From contig OX291550.1 of the NCBI GenBank assembly GCA_946406115.1, positions 24,962,722 through 25,026,721 of the forward strand: a stretch of 64,000 nt of DNA, in the 5' to 3' direction. Made by a program: the position numbers and the translations under genes. The DNA comes from Apoda limacodes (lineage: Eukaryota > Arthropoda > Insecta > Lepidoptera > Limacodidae). Below the pieces are notes generated by a model. It was not told the DNA's origin, made no database searches, and saw only the letters and a list, made by a program, of their open reading frames with translations. The first letter of the stretch is position 1; each line of letters opens with the position of its first letter. This document shows positions 38,201-44,867 of this stretch, in pieces.

Positions 38201-41200
38201 CGTACTTGAGTAGTTGATGAACCAATGGCGGTAGCGAGTCAGGTGGTGTATCAATCATATATGAACAGATCTTGTTTACAACCTGTTTTTGGTCACTGCG
38301 AGAGATTTGGATATCCCTATTAATGGAGAAAAAAATCTTTGAATTAGAATATACGAGTATTTTTTATGATACTTTCTTTTAATAATTTTACCAAATGTTG
38401 TCTTTACCAGCTGTTCTCCTAAATTTGTGACTCTCATGCTATTGGAAATACATAAATAAACATTTCTGCACATCTCACACCAGCACCACATCTAAATCGA
38501 TTTGCCAAATTTCATAAGTGTATGTTTGTCCATGTATTTTTCAGAAACCAGCAATCGGATTATAATTATTAATTTTTTTATTCAATTAGGTACCATTCAA
38601 CTTAAGGAATGGTGCCAGTTTCGTTGAAATCGGTTAAGTGGTTTTCAAAATATGAACTGTTAAGTGTGTACTAAAAGCACGTCGGTGGTTTAACGCATTT
38701 ACGGTGCAATTCTATGCGGAACTTGTGTGGTTGTTACCCAATATCTTCGCCGATTGTGAGCCAATTTATACCACTAAGGTGGCAAACAAGGACACGGTTC
38801 GCTTGATGTTAGGCAGTCACTGTAGCCAATGGACATTAGCAATGCCAATCTGGGGCACCCATCTAACGTATAATAAATGTACAATTGTCTGGTATTTTTA
38901 TTGCAAATTTTAGTTGGCATTCAACTTCAAGAAGAAAACACTGAATGTTCTTCTAAAAAGTGATTTTTACTTTTTTAATATTTCTTGGTGTCAATACTGC
39001 TTTCCGCTGAAAATAAGCTTGAGATATAACTTAAACTTTTGTTGTTTTCTTTTATGTTACTTATTTTAACAATAACAAATTTTAATAAACATTAAAGTGT
39101 GTTTATACTGTATTTATATTATTATACCTAAAATGGTGTAGACCTACTTGAACATGGCTGTAAGCTGCACTAGTTGCCTTTCTTTCCAACGACAGTGACA
39201 CAACGTATGTACGCACTGCTCCTTGTATTCACTGATTGTCATCTCTGTCCCACAATGCTTAATCCTGTCATGTAAGGACAACGCGCTTAAACATTCTGGC
39301 AATACGTCTTTCCATCTAAAACAAGTTTTTTATTGAAATACAAAAACATGGTTCTATTTTTATGTCACTATATATATTATCAGTAGTTGCACTATATAGG
39401 TACTAGAACTGTTGGACTAGACCTTAACTATCTCCAAGAGCATAGAGGTCCTTGGTGCAGACATTTCCAGCTACTCCAATTTCAAGATTATTGAGTAGAA
39501 CAAGGTAGAGCCAACACAGAGCAGTTGTTCACTTCGCAGCAAAGGTTGCTGCTATATAAATCACAAGAGATTATTCTAGAGAGTACTAATGAATTCTCTA
39601 GGCAGGTTAACCTAAATACCAGCTACTTTTTTCCCAATTACCAGTCAAGCTGGGGAACTGTTGATGTTACCAAAGTCACAAGATTACTAGAAAATATTAG
39701 GAATGTAAAAAGCACAAGAACATTATGCTACATAAAACAATTAGGATTAAAATACTTACATCATATTTACATCACTGTCATCAACAATTGATTGGACACT
39801 GTCATTGGTCCACCTGATCAGGTCATCCACCGGTAGTCGCGGGAGCTCCAGACACAGCCTACTGATAACGTCACCGCAGTGGGTAAGTGATGTTGACTCA
39901 TTTCTCATTATTTGCAGCACTATATCCACTATCTAATAAAAACCACATACAAATATTATGGAGCAAATATGTCAGATCATCAGTTACGCAAAACCTGGGC
40001 ACAAAGAGATGGTGGTAATGTCTCCAATATTATTTTTTTTACCTAAGAGTTTAAAATCATCACCATGAATTCAAAGCATTGATAAGATATTTGAAACCAG
40101 AATGTTAATGCTTTCTAAAGGGTATTGTTAGCTGTGCTAGAAATATATACCTACAATCAGATGCCTCTGACTCGGATAGTAGACACCATAGATGACGCGT
40201 CTTTAACTATTAAAAGAATAGGGCACTGTTGGTAGTAGTCTTGCCTGCCGACCCGAAGGACGCGGTTTCGATCCCAGCACAATACAAACCTGTTAACATG
40301 AGGGTTGTATTGAGGCTGGGAGTTTGCTGTGTAATATGTATGTATTTTACTTTAATTACATAACAATATAAAAGTATTTGAATCCATTGTCTGGTATCCA
40401 TACAAAAAACTTTGCTTTGTTTGGGACTAAGTTTGCTTAGAGATCATGTTTGATGTCCAGAAACTTCCCGAAAAACCGACCAAGTGCATGTTATACACAT
40501 ATTAAGTCTGTGTTCCATAGAATTCACATTATTGCAAATATCTAAAAAATTGTGAACCAATTCTATTCATAGAAACTTTTGTTGAAATTATGTATGTGAC
40601 TTTTTCAGATTTTGTAGATCATGTGGTTTAAAAGTTAGAAGGGGCAAACTTTGGAAGTCAATATTTCGCAAAATAAACATCTTGGAGAAAAAAAAACTTA
40701 AAAACCTCATAATTTATTTCTGAAGCCCATTCTGCGATAATCTAAATGATGGGGTGCCCAAAAAAATTGGCGATAGGTGGACAAAACCTTAGGCTGGTGG
40801 AGCTCAATCCAGTGGTTGGAATTTGAGTTAATCAGATATTCCACTATAGCTGATTTGTTGTCTGGCAATTCTTTACAGCAGCAATATGTTCTTTGACCAA
40901 GTCTCCAATTGTGCGTTTGGTCTGTCCAATGTAAGAACTGCTGCAGCTGCAGTCAATTTTGTAGACACCTGGTGTTTGGTACGCATTTGGCGTGCACACC
41001 TGCTGTTCAATTTTAGAGAACAGAACATATGCAGTCAATTTTGTAGACACCTGGTGTTTGGCACGGCCTTTGGCGTGCGTACCTGCTGTTCAATTTAAGA
41101 GAACGGAACAAATATACAGTCTTAATGGAGAATTCACTCAAAAGCAATCCAATTTTATCTATTACTCCTTTGATATAGGGCATGAACACTAGCTGTATGC

Positions 41201-43599
41201 TAATCTTTGCATACTTCGTTCGTGTTTCGGGGAAATAAACTTCTTCTACACTTTAATTGCAAACTGATACGGGCCGGAGTTCGCATTAAAAATTCGACAT
41301 CTAAAATGTTTGCGTCGAAAAAAATATTTGAGATGCGCGCGCACGCCAAAGGACGTAATCCCGTACTAAAAACCAGGTGTCTACAATTTTGAAATAAAAA
41401 AGCATAAGAACTTCAATCGTGAGGATGGATAAAAACTGTCGCCTGCATGGAATCTAGTGAGAGGGAAAGACACCTCTCGAGTTTTACGAACAAACGCATC
41501 AGAGGACTATGTTAGTGTTGTGTGTAGTGATGACTGTGAGGGTAGTTCAACAGGACCTCTCCACTCAAAGCCGAAGACGCCACACACCACCAGTCTAACC
41601 GTGACCACAGTGTAATAACTACTAATAGTGAGGTAACTTGGATGTCTAGCCAGGTTAACGATGAGTTTCAGTCGCCACAAACATAAATGAAGTAACATAA
41701 AGTCTGCCGGTTTGTCCGTTTATTGTATGTTTGTACGCAATTACTAGGTATTATACAATTTATTTTCGAAGAACATTTTGATAAAGAAAATTCACAAACA
41801 CAAACTAAAAGTGTGCCGCTAAGCGGTCACCCATCCAATAACTGACCAAGCCTACAGTTGCTTAACTTTGAATATCATTACCAACAAACAAACGTGTTAC
41901 TGTTTTATTGGAAACAATATTCAAAGTAAAGCAACGTCAGGCTTGGTCGGTGATTAGATGGGTGGCTTACTACTTTAGATGCATAAATGTAAACATACAA
42001 ACTTTGAACCTGTAGAAACTTACTTGCATTTTTTTTGTGACAGCCCTGACAAATTTTTAGTGACTAGAATTTTTAGAGATAAAGAAGTTCATCCACTATT
42101 AGTAGTTATTACGCTATGCCGTGACCAAGGCCTTACCCTTAGAAGAACTGTGGGATGAAAATTGTTTTATTTTGGATATGAAACTGTTTTCTGGGGCACC
42201 TCATTATCAGGGGTTGTTGTTGGATAAGCCTTCAAAAATTCTCTTTTTCTCTTTCAAAAGCCTAATTGCAAGTTATTAGCTTCCGAAGTAACAAGAAAGA
42301 AAAAAAATAAAACAAATGTAAGGTGAAAATTATGACAAAGATCACAAATTATGAAAAAAAAACTATTTATCTACTAATGATCTTGTAACATATGCAGGGA
42401 TGATGCAGTTACCCCTCAATATAGTGCATCTAAATTTGACCTTTGGACATCAATTCACTGGCCACACTGTATATCCTGTCACAGCTTACAAAGTTAACAT
42501 ATTGGCATATGTACACATATCTGTGGCTCAGTGGGTAATGACCTGCCCCTACCGCACAAGACAAACATTTATGTGATGAAGTTTTGTGTTGGTTTTGAGT
42601 CAGGGTGTTTTCTATGTAAGTGAATGTATTAACAAAAAAAAGTAAATGCATTTTTTTTGAATATTTGTACAAATACTACTTGTATTCATTATCTGTTATC
42701 CATAGTATAAGCTATTGCTTTAGAATTTAGTATTATCTTGTCTGCTGTAAAATAAGTCCTTACCTTAACTTTACTTTTACATGAACCATGATCTGGTAAA
42801 CCATTAAGAATACAATCTAATAAATCTCCACCATCATTATTCAGTATACGCCGGGGTAAATATTTCACTATCTGTAAAATAAAGTTTTTTTTTCATTTCA
42901 AAAACTGCTTTATTCCTTTGCTTTCAAGTACAAGAGAAAATATATATATTGTGCTTAGATAAGAATAATGCTGTATATTTTATCTTTAAAGTTTAATTTC
43001 AGATTCACTGACACTAATAAAGTTTAGGTTGATTTTATAGCGTAAAACAAATTTGTGTTTTAATAGGTCAAATCCAACTCCTAGTGACTTATAAAGCCCT
43101 ACTACATTACTCTTACAAACACACAAAATCTTCATAGAACTAAGAAATACAATATAAATAATGAAACATACATAGAAAGAGTCCTGTCTAGAGATTTATC
43201 TTTTGACTGCATCTTTGCTATGTTATTATTGGTTTATATTGGTTGGGGCTGAATTAGGTGGTAAGGAGCGTAGAGACATGGCGTTAGAATATCTATGTGA
43301 GCAGTGGCCAGAGACCAATTGCACCTGTGACACTCAGACCAGATCACGGGGAGGAGAGTGTATGCGGGTAGTAAAACTCCCCCTTTCCCGTCCCCTCCCT
43401 TGCATCTTGCGCTCCAATTCTAAATTTTTCCATTTAAATCAAGAGCTTAAGAAAAAGAAGAACGTTTGCATACTACAGTAACGGAATACTAAAATAAAAC
43501 TACCTGGTCAATATTTAATTTGCAATATTCCAGTAATTCATCCCGCCTACTATTTACATGTCCAAGTTCTTTTATTTTGATAAATGTATTTTCGGCCAT
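16099..43599 (-). CDS. FANCI: Fanconi anaemia group I protein homologue (24 coding exons)
   Basis: FANCI is the partner of FANCD2. The two form a DNA clamp that is monoubiquitinated by the Fanconi core complex and FANCL when replication meets an interstrand crosslink in the nucleus. Twenty-four exons were assembled from AG/GT sites; every junction preserves phase and the coding length is 4017 bases (1338 residues plus stop), close to the human length. Similarity to remembered human FANCI runs from exon 3 to the end: TLCHCRWKERQLVQLTAMFK (exon 4), PPLVHQLL (exon 5), RDTLVMVCRKG (exon 10), SGFLTVLRN (exon 11), ASRVLRDTKLIP (exon 22) and LGTARDFRI (exon 23). K507 in CRKG matches human K523, the ubiquitination site. 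One SQ (S541-Q542) remains where human has an SQ cluster. A basic KKKRKRV tail closes the protein. The first ATG opens an uninterrupted exon; no upstream exon was recognised. Confidence 0.95.
16774..17207. repeat. 217-bp tandem duplication in FANCI intron 23
   Basis: The unit beginning TTTTCAGTATTGCAGCATC starts at 16774 and again at 16991; the copies appear identical over the unit apart from TA-repeat length. A TA microsatellite sits at the junction. Confidence 0.9.
17398..17570 (-). mobile_element. tRNA-derived SINE, body only
   Basis: The sequence matches the body of the SINE at 2620-2780 (GCAAAGCTTGTATTATG, ACCAGACAACGGATACAAAT, TAAATACACCCAGACTC). The tRNA-like head is missing. Confidence 0.7.
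17736..18006 (-). CDS. FANCI: FANCI exon 23 (residues 1210-1300) with extra segment
   Basis: LEFQQYLSLGTARDFRIRAP matches human QHMKLSTSRDFKIKG. After about residue 1240 the frame runs on for some 60 residues with no human counterpart. I kept them because the only phase-1 donor that joins exon 24, other than one inside the conserved DFRI stretch, is GTAAGA at 17735. Confidence 0.8.
18007..18543 (-). other. FANCI intron 22
   Basis: AT-rich sequence with no recognised element. Confidence 0.6.
18544..18736 (-). CDS. FANCI: FANCI exon 22 (residues 1145-1209)
   Basis: RLLKLSGKKLSSATDNLITF and ASRVLRDTKLIPRLVLAAEQ are very close to human KLVKLSGSHLTP and [20 protein letters not shown]. The acceptor is AACAG and the donor GTAGGG. 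Confidence 0.95.
18737..19980 (-). other. FANCI intron 21
   Basis: A short CAAGTGCGAGTCGGACTC repeat fragment lies at 19258-19345. The rest shows nothing I can name. Confidence 0.55.
19981..20176 (-). CDS. FANCI: FANCI exon 21 (residues 1080-1145)
   Basis: IVLQLCQLSNWMRACCKLRC aligns with human [37 protein letters not shown] matches the human YTTLTALVRYYLQ region. The donor GTAGTG is weaker than most but phase (2) fits exon 22. Confidence 0.9.
20950..21580. mobile_element. MITE-like element with GC-rich inverted ends
   Basis: GGCTGCGGTCCGAATTGCGC on the left is repeated inverted at 21560-21580. A second ACCGAATT/GAATTGCGCTCA-like subterminal match lies further in. No ORF of note is inside and no clean target duplication was seen. 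Confidence 0.65.
21456..21475. promoter_or_regulatory. Two TGACGTCA sites in a palindrome
   Basis: TGACGTCA at 21456-21463 and 21468-21475, separated by four bases, form a symmetrical ATATGACGTCA...TGACGTCATAT arrangement inside the MITE-like element. Confidence 0.5.
21961..22159 (-). CDS. FANCI: FANCI exon 20 (residues 1014-1080)
   Basis: HFPSIDSRSGQTVLSHVCLH matches human HFAIVNLRTAAPTVCLLVL. The donor is GTAGGA in phase 1. Confidence 0.92.
22243..22538 (-). mobile_element. RTE LINE 3' end, 5' truncated, with target duplication
   Basis: The minus strand reads KVTDIAQRISKLKWQWVGHI, RKVLEWRPRTGKRSVGR and YVQQWTSCG, the C-terminus of an RTE ORF, and ends in an ATC-type microsatellite. ATTGATTCTGAAAT (22229-22242) and ATCGATTCTGAAAT (22539-22552) form a 14-base target duplication. 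Confidence 0.88.
22694..22849 (-). CDS. FANCI: FANCI exon 19 (residues 962-1013)
   Basis: The exon has 52 whole codons, TACTAG acceptor and GTGAGT donor. LLLKLNTALGRID aligns with human IHGHLGDID. Confidence 0.9.
22850..23359 (-). other. FANCI intron 18
   Basis: The region 22980-23110 (GGGTTCCGTAATCAG, GGGGGCTCCCATACAAC, GATAACGGCAACAG) is a copy of the repeat seen in intron 15. The rest is AT-rich. Confidence 0.55.
23360..23556 (-). CDS. FANCI: FANCI exon 18 (residues 896-961)
   Basis: The exon has a TTTTCAG acceptor and a GTATGT donor. It reads IAAILEQIYTALNEIEDEST and on; conservation is modest but phase and frame are correct. Confidence 0.88.
24127..24320. repeat. Long hairpin with about 68-base arms, FANCI intron 17
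   Basis: Left arm 24127-24196 and right arm 24254-24320 pair over CTAGAACTCGGGTCTTAACG and onward with two mismatches and a short gap. The 57-base loop holds GACGTA and TCGAAACGTCGG, phrases that occur in Penelope-type terminal repeats. Confidence 0.85.
24397..24524 (-). CDS. FANCI: FANCI exon 17 (residues 853-896)
   Basis: LQDMCDFDDQTTLGCVELFR aligns with human FQNLCDITRVLLW. The donor is GTAAGT. A long perfect-type hairpin lies 77 bases into the following intron (24127-24320). Confidence 0.9.
24525..26264 (-). other. FANCI intron 16
   Basis: A tRNA-like SINE head (GTGGTAGTACGTTGGACTGC, GGGTTTGATTTGCGG) with a body containing GTGATACCACACCACCACCT lies at about 25620-25815. Nothing else is named. 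Confidence 0.5.
26265..26482 (-). CDS. FANCI: FANCI exon 16 (residues 781-853), lysine-rich linker
   Basis: A Lys/Ser/Gln-rich linker (TNKSQKSQKSQKEKGK) corresponds to the human KAGKAKTKMANKTSDS stretch. WDVKLCVRIIEFLYR follows. The donor is GTAAGT, phase 2. Confidence 0.9.
26800..27290. repeat. Rearranged dispersed repeat with two near-perfect hairpins
   Basis: The block begins CCAAGTGCGAATCGGACTCG and ends GACGGACGGACGGACAGCAG, GGGTCCCG. Inside, arms 26926-26958 and 26961-26993 are perfect with a 2-base spacer, and arms 27051-27092 and 27099-27140 match at 41 of 42 with a 6-base spacer. Confidence 0.85.
27381..27569 (-). CDS. FANCI: FANCI exon 15 (residues 718-780)
   Basis: The exon has 63 whole codons, from a TTTTAG acceptor to a GTAAAG donor. 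ILQCYETLIAHQLMQW aligns with human VMGVCEVLIEYNF. Confidence 0.9.
27570..28053 (-). other. FANCI intron 14
   Basis: No element recognised. Confidence 0.6.
28054..28233 (-). CDS. FANCI: FANCI exon 14 (residues 658-717)
   Basis: EPISNLLYTISQFLQPYEDE then DLEDIL corresponds to human EPLDYLLCCIQHC and the YEDLDDIL motif. The donor GTTAAT is weak, but it gives phase 0 and joins exon 15 correctly. Confidence 0.88.
28280..28512 (+). mobile_element. Short non-autonomous Helitron
   Basis: The element starts TCTTAATATATATAAATC after an A and ends GCCGGGACAGCTAG before a T, the TC...CTAG ends and A/T target of Helitrons. A fragment of the CAAGTGCGAG repeat is inserted inside (about 28418-28455). Confidence 0.65.
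28513..30169 (-). other. Remainder of FANCI intron 13
   Basis: A dispersed repeat with GGACAAAGGCTACTTTTTA is at 28513-28780, a 16-bp perfect hairpin at 29257-29293, and a GACGGACGGATAGATAG repeat tail at 30000-30110. The rest is AT-rich. Confidence 0.5.
29257..29293. repeat. Perfect 16-bp hairpin with 5-base loop
   Basis: AACATGTTTCTTGTAT at 29257-29272 is repeated inverted at 29278-29293 around ACCCC. Confidence 0.85.
30170..30330 (-). CDS. FANCI: FANCI exon 13 (residues 604-657)
   Basis: DLYDCAKEKPVLHEPILEML aligns with human [40 protein letters not shown] follows. The exon ends at GTT before GTAAGT, phase 0. Confidence 0.92.
30468..30590 (-). mobile_element. RTE LINE 3' end, severely truncated
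   Basis: TCATCATCATCATCATCTCAG, AAGAAGTCCACTGCTGGACA and CCATAGATTTCCAAAG match the RTE tail at 22243-22320. ATGTCATCA occurs on both sides, a likely short target duplication. Confidence 0.82.
30757..30830 (+). repeat. tRNA-like SINE head fragment
   Basis: GTGGTCGAGTGGTTTCAGCA and ACATTCGAGCCCCGGC resemble A and B boxes of a tRNA-derived element, but the anticodon arm does not fold convincingly, so I do not call a tRNA gene. Confidence 0.4.
31099..31202 (-). CDS. FANCI: FANCI exon 12 (residues 569-604)
   Basis: RNEAMCMEVVSIVRRCLLQD matches human ANETFCLEIMDSLRRCLSQ. The donor is GTAAGT in phase 1. Confidence 0.93.
31203..31831 (-). other. FANCI intron 11
   Basis: A degenerate repeat (CGGGTTGAATTTTAAAATTG) is present near 31370-31470. 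Nothing else is named. Confidence 0.5.
31832..32002 (-). CDS. FANCI: FANCI exon 11, SQ phosphorylation region
   Basis: The exon covers residues 512-569. SGFLTVLRNIKLPRGTFSSS followed by Q matches the human KNFKVLGSLSSSQ stretch phosphorylated by ATR/ATM. Only one SQ is present here instead of the vertebrate cluster. The 102-bp intron before it is the shortest in the gene and stays open in frame, so retention would be silent to an ORF finder. Confidence 0.94.
32105..32309 (-). CDS. FANCI: FANCI exon 10, carries the monoubiquitination lysine
   Basis: The exon covers residues 444-512. TRTRDTLVMVCRKGLYSR aligns with human MSMRDCLILVLRKAMF, so K507 corresponds to human K523, the FANCL target. Ubiquitination itself is inferred from the family. 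The donor is GTATGT in phase 2. Confidence 0.94.
32647..32861 (-). CDS. FANCI: FANCI exon 9 (residues 372-444)
   Basis: TVIGLINLAFSLLSV aligns with the human QGLVELGFILMDS segment. HGKLILVRLSKSQPETAGHI follows. The acceptor has a strong T-rich tract ending CAG and the donor is GTATGT. Confidence 0.92.
32862..33423 (-). other. FANCI intron 8
   Basis: A repeat fragment with GGGGCACAGGCCTCTCCTCA lies at about 32930-33010. Nothing else is named. Confidence 0.5.
33424..33551 (-). CDS. FANCI: FANCI exon 8 (residues 330-372)
   Basis: VIKSSIEQRISDTHRSNESA matches the human VVKSFKDLQLLQ position. The exon is phase 0 to 2 with a GTAATC donor. Confidence 0.9.
33680..34145 (+). mobile_element. MITE fragment followed by a tRNA-derived SINE
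   Basis: GGTGTGTTCAAAAATG and AAAGTGGTTTTGGAACG at 33680-33730 resemble the GTTCCAA MITE family. From about 33870 a SINE reads GTGGCTATGTTAGTAGTTGT and GTGCGGTTTCGATCCTCGC, with the family body to about 34140. Confidence 0.6.
34234..34433 (-). CDS. FANCI: FANCI exon 7 (residues 263-329)
   Basis: The exon starts at a TTCTAG acceptor in phase 1 and reads AQHSPAELSRCLSTCLYHIA and on. It ends LDLALALSDKG-type helices at a GTGAGT donor, and aligns with the human helix preceding VVKSFKD. It is separated from exon 6 by a 2.9-kb intron full of LINE and foldback DNA. Confidence 0.9.
34750..35640. mobile_element. Foldback element with long inverted arms
   Basis: TTTACAAGTGTTGCCAGACT at 34782-34801 is inverted at 35596-35616, and CGCCAGACCAAATAGAT with GCATTGCCAGAC at about 35126-35165 is inverted at 35443-35485. 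The arms run about 180 bases once a LINE fragment in the left arm is set aside. No transposase is present. Confidence 0.75.
34847..35062 (+). mobile_element. CR1/Jockey-type LINE tail nested in the foldback arm
   Basis: TTCCTCCCGCAAACGCTTAG, GAATGAGCTCCCTGCCAAGG and the GCCACCTTAATGGTATA end match the family at 5240-5455. It interrupts the left arm of the foldback. Confidence 0.85.
35640..37150 (+). mobile_element. Jockey-clade LINE, reverse transcriptase part, internally deleted
   Basis: Frames read PPVTVDEVKQVIKDLRPRKA, PGADGIS, SSYRSISLLKALGKLYERLL and DVAKAFDKVWHNGLIFKLY, the first half of a Jockey RT domain. At about 36545 it jumps to the C-terminal segment and the GC-rich 3'UTR, ending in a poly(A) run near 37148. 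Stops (36226) and the deletion make it dead. It lies antisense in FANCI intron 6. Confidence 0.9.
37361..37491 (-). CDS. FANCI: FANCI exon 6 (residues 219-263)
   Basis: The exon reads KLCKTFNVEIVLAHLSHYFN and ends in an acidic MDIDDI stretch, in phase 1 before GTATGG. Confidence 0.88.
37492..38205 (-). other. FANCI intron 5
   Basis: A dispersed-repeat fragment lies at about 37860-38010 (ACGCCGATAAAC, GGGCGGAGCCGCTGG). Nothing else is named. Confidence 0.5.
38206..38316 (-). CDS. FANCI: FANCI exon 5 (residues 182-219)
   Basis: KDIQISRSDQKQVV continues directly from MFK of exon 4, as in human MFKDVPLT. DSLPPLVHQLLK matches human IPPLVYQLL. The donor is GTACGT. Confidence 0.93.
38317..39147 (-). 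other. FANCI intron 4
   Basis: A decayed LINE tail in reverse orientation is at 38766-38850 (ATACCACTAAGGTGGCAAAC). The rest is AT-rich. Confidence 0.55.
39148..39315 (-). CDS. FANCI: FANCI exon 4 (residues 126-182)
   Basis: CVHTLCHCRWKERQLVQL is a near-diagnostic match to the human INTLCSGRWDQ region. The donor is GTAGGT and the exon ends in phase 2. Confidence 0.93.
39316..39759 (-). other. FANCI intron 3
   Basis: A frame at 39525-39791 overlaps exon 3 antisense and has no support. No element is recognised. Confidence 0.5.
39760..39932 (-). CDS. FANCI: FANCI exon 3 (residues 69-126)
   Basis: The exon lies between a TTAG acceptor and a GTAAGT donor and ends in phase 2. LCLELPRLPVDDLIRWTND aligns with the human segment around the first HEAT-like repeats. 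Confidence 0.88.
40225..40480 (+). mobile_element. tRNA-derived SINE
   Basis: The head reads GTTGGTAGTAGTCTTGCC and GCGGTTTCGATCCCAGCAC. The body includes ATTGTCTGGTATCCATAC and TTTGGGACTAAGTTTGCTTA as in the 2620 copy. Confidence 0.72.
40700..41120 (-). pseudogene. Penelope-like element remnant with GIY-YIG endonuclease
   Basis: The minus frame reads YQTPGVYKIDC, SSSYIGQTKRTIGDLVKEHI and AAVKNCQT, a degenerate GIY-YIG domain as found at the C-terminus of Penelope-like retroelements. An 82-base segment is tandemly duplicated (from 40951 and 41033) with a third partial copy. The reverse transcriptase part is not present nearby. Confidence 0.8.
41121..42505 (-). other. Central part of FANCI intron 2
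   Basis: AAGTGTGCCGCTAAGCGGTCACCCATCC (41809-41836, opening AAGTGTGCCGC) and its partial inverse GGTCGGTGATTAGATGGGTGG (near 41945) hint at a small inverted-repeat element. Nothing else is named. Confidence 0.35.
42510..42720 (+). mobile_element. tRNA-derived SINE, decayed
   Basis: CTGTGGCTCAGTGGGTAATG is an A-box-like head; the B-box part is deleted. The body TTTTGAGTCAGGGTGTTTTC and ATCTGTTATCCATAGTATAA follows. Confidence 0.6.
42764..42871 (-). CDS. FANCI: FANCI exon 2 (residues 33-68)
   Basis: The exon is 108 bases, phase 0 to 0, with an ACAG acceptor and a GTAAGG donor. It reads IVKYLPRRILNNDGGDLLDC and on, a helical-repeat type sequence. Confidence 0.85.
42872..43503 (-). other. FANCI intron 1
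   Basis: No element recognised; a 92-codon plus-strand frame at 43203-43481 has no support. Confidence 0.5.
43504..43599 (-). CDS. FANCI: FANCI exon 1 (residues 1-32, start codon)
   Basis: The exon opens MAENTFIKIKELGHVNSRRD and ends at CAG before a GTAG donor, in phase 0. The N-terminus is poorly conserved in FANCI, so the start rests on the first ATG and on phase with exon 2. Confidence 0.82.
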
Positions 43600-43833
43600 T
43601 ATGTATATTATCGTAAAAAACCCCAGATAATGAACAAAACAAATTGTTTTAAATTGGTAAACAATTTTTTTTTTAATTTCGCAGATTAAAACAGTGTTGC
43701 CAACTCGGTCTGCGGGCTAAATAGATTTCAAAAAAAGGGGGCAAATAAATTTGAGTATGCCTAATGAAAGATAGTGGCATTTTGGAGAGTTGGCAACTTT
43801 GAAAAAAAAAAAGTTTTTTTTGTCGTCATAACC

Positions 43834-44765
43834 TCAGGGTTGCGTTCAAAAACGAGTAACTTTAGTTAAAAATGACGTCATCGGGTTCCTAACTCTACTC
43901 TATAGTTTTTGAACGGCTAACCGAGTTACATCTGTCAAGTTTTAATCAATGTTTCCACTTTTAGGAATTTCGCCCTTGTAGGGGCATTTTTTTTATTTGA
44001 AATACTTTTGTAAGGCCTACGGAACACTAACATTCAAATAAAGTTTTAGGCTATTTTTTTGACTTTGAGTAAGAAAAAACTAATAATTTCCTTCTTGCTT
44101 TTTTGAATTAAGTTTTCATAAACTAGATGGGAACTTGGTGAATTCTTTTGTTTTGATTATACATATATTTTAGTAAAACTTACCATTATTATTAAGTATA
44201 TTATAATACTATTTATTTATCAGTATGTTAAAAATTTTTATCTCTTGTAGTTGTAACGTTTTGTTTGCATTCTAAACACTTGAATCGCGGTTTATTTTAT
44301 TGTTAGATTTTATGTTGACAAAAAATAAAATGAAAATAGGAATATTTCTAAACAGCTAAAATTTACGGCTAAAATCAATATTTTAAAACTATTTTAAGGC
44401 ATTTAGAGTTATTCACTAAAGATTCTAAGAGAAAACTGAACCCTAGTAGTGGAGTGGAAATACTTTAAAATCTTTTATTACTAAAAAAACTCCAAATTCA
44501 AAAGTCATACAAAAATACTTAAATACAAAAACAAACAACAAAATAATTTACTAATTTTCTTAATACGGAAACATTGCTTTGACCATTTTAATCAAATATG
44601 GCCGCCTACTCCGACGAACCCGCGTCGAGTACGGTTCACTTGAGCCAACCCTAGGGTAACAACTCTACGCGTTTTTGAACGGATAAGGGTTGGAACTCAG
44701 TTAGTTTATGAACGGTTCGAGTCATAACTCTACTCGACTCAGTCGGTTTTTGAACGGCCCCCTGA
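43834..44765. mobile_element. 932-bp DNA-element-like repeat upstream of FANCI
   Basis: The ends are inverted: TCAGGGTTGCGTTCAAAAACG on the left (opening TCAGGGTTGCG) against TCAGGGGGCCGTTCAAAAACC read from the right. TTTTTGAACGG or a one-base variant occurs four times near the ends (about 43910, 44668, 44702, 44747). No ORF is inside. The left end begins 235 bases upstream of the FANCI ATG. Confidence 0.6.
43873..43880. promoter_or_regulatory. Palindromic TGACGTCA site upstream of FANCI
   Basis: The site is 274 bases upstream of the FANCI ATG, inside the end of a DNA-element-like repeat (43834-44765). If functional, it was brought in by that element. Confidence 0.35.
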
Positions 44766-44867
44766 TAGGAGTTGGAGTTTTGGCGCGAATCTTAAGAAGG
44801 AGTGGTGTTTTTTCGTGTTTAATTTTTCTAAATTCAGTTAGTGTGTTTCGATGTATATATTTTAGCA

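Noticed and set aside
40886..41192. Plus-strand frames with repeated FVDTWCLV
   Set aside because: They are antisense to the Penelope endonuclease remnant and only reflect the 82-base duplication.
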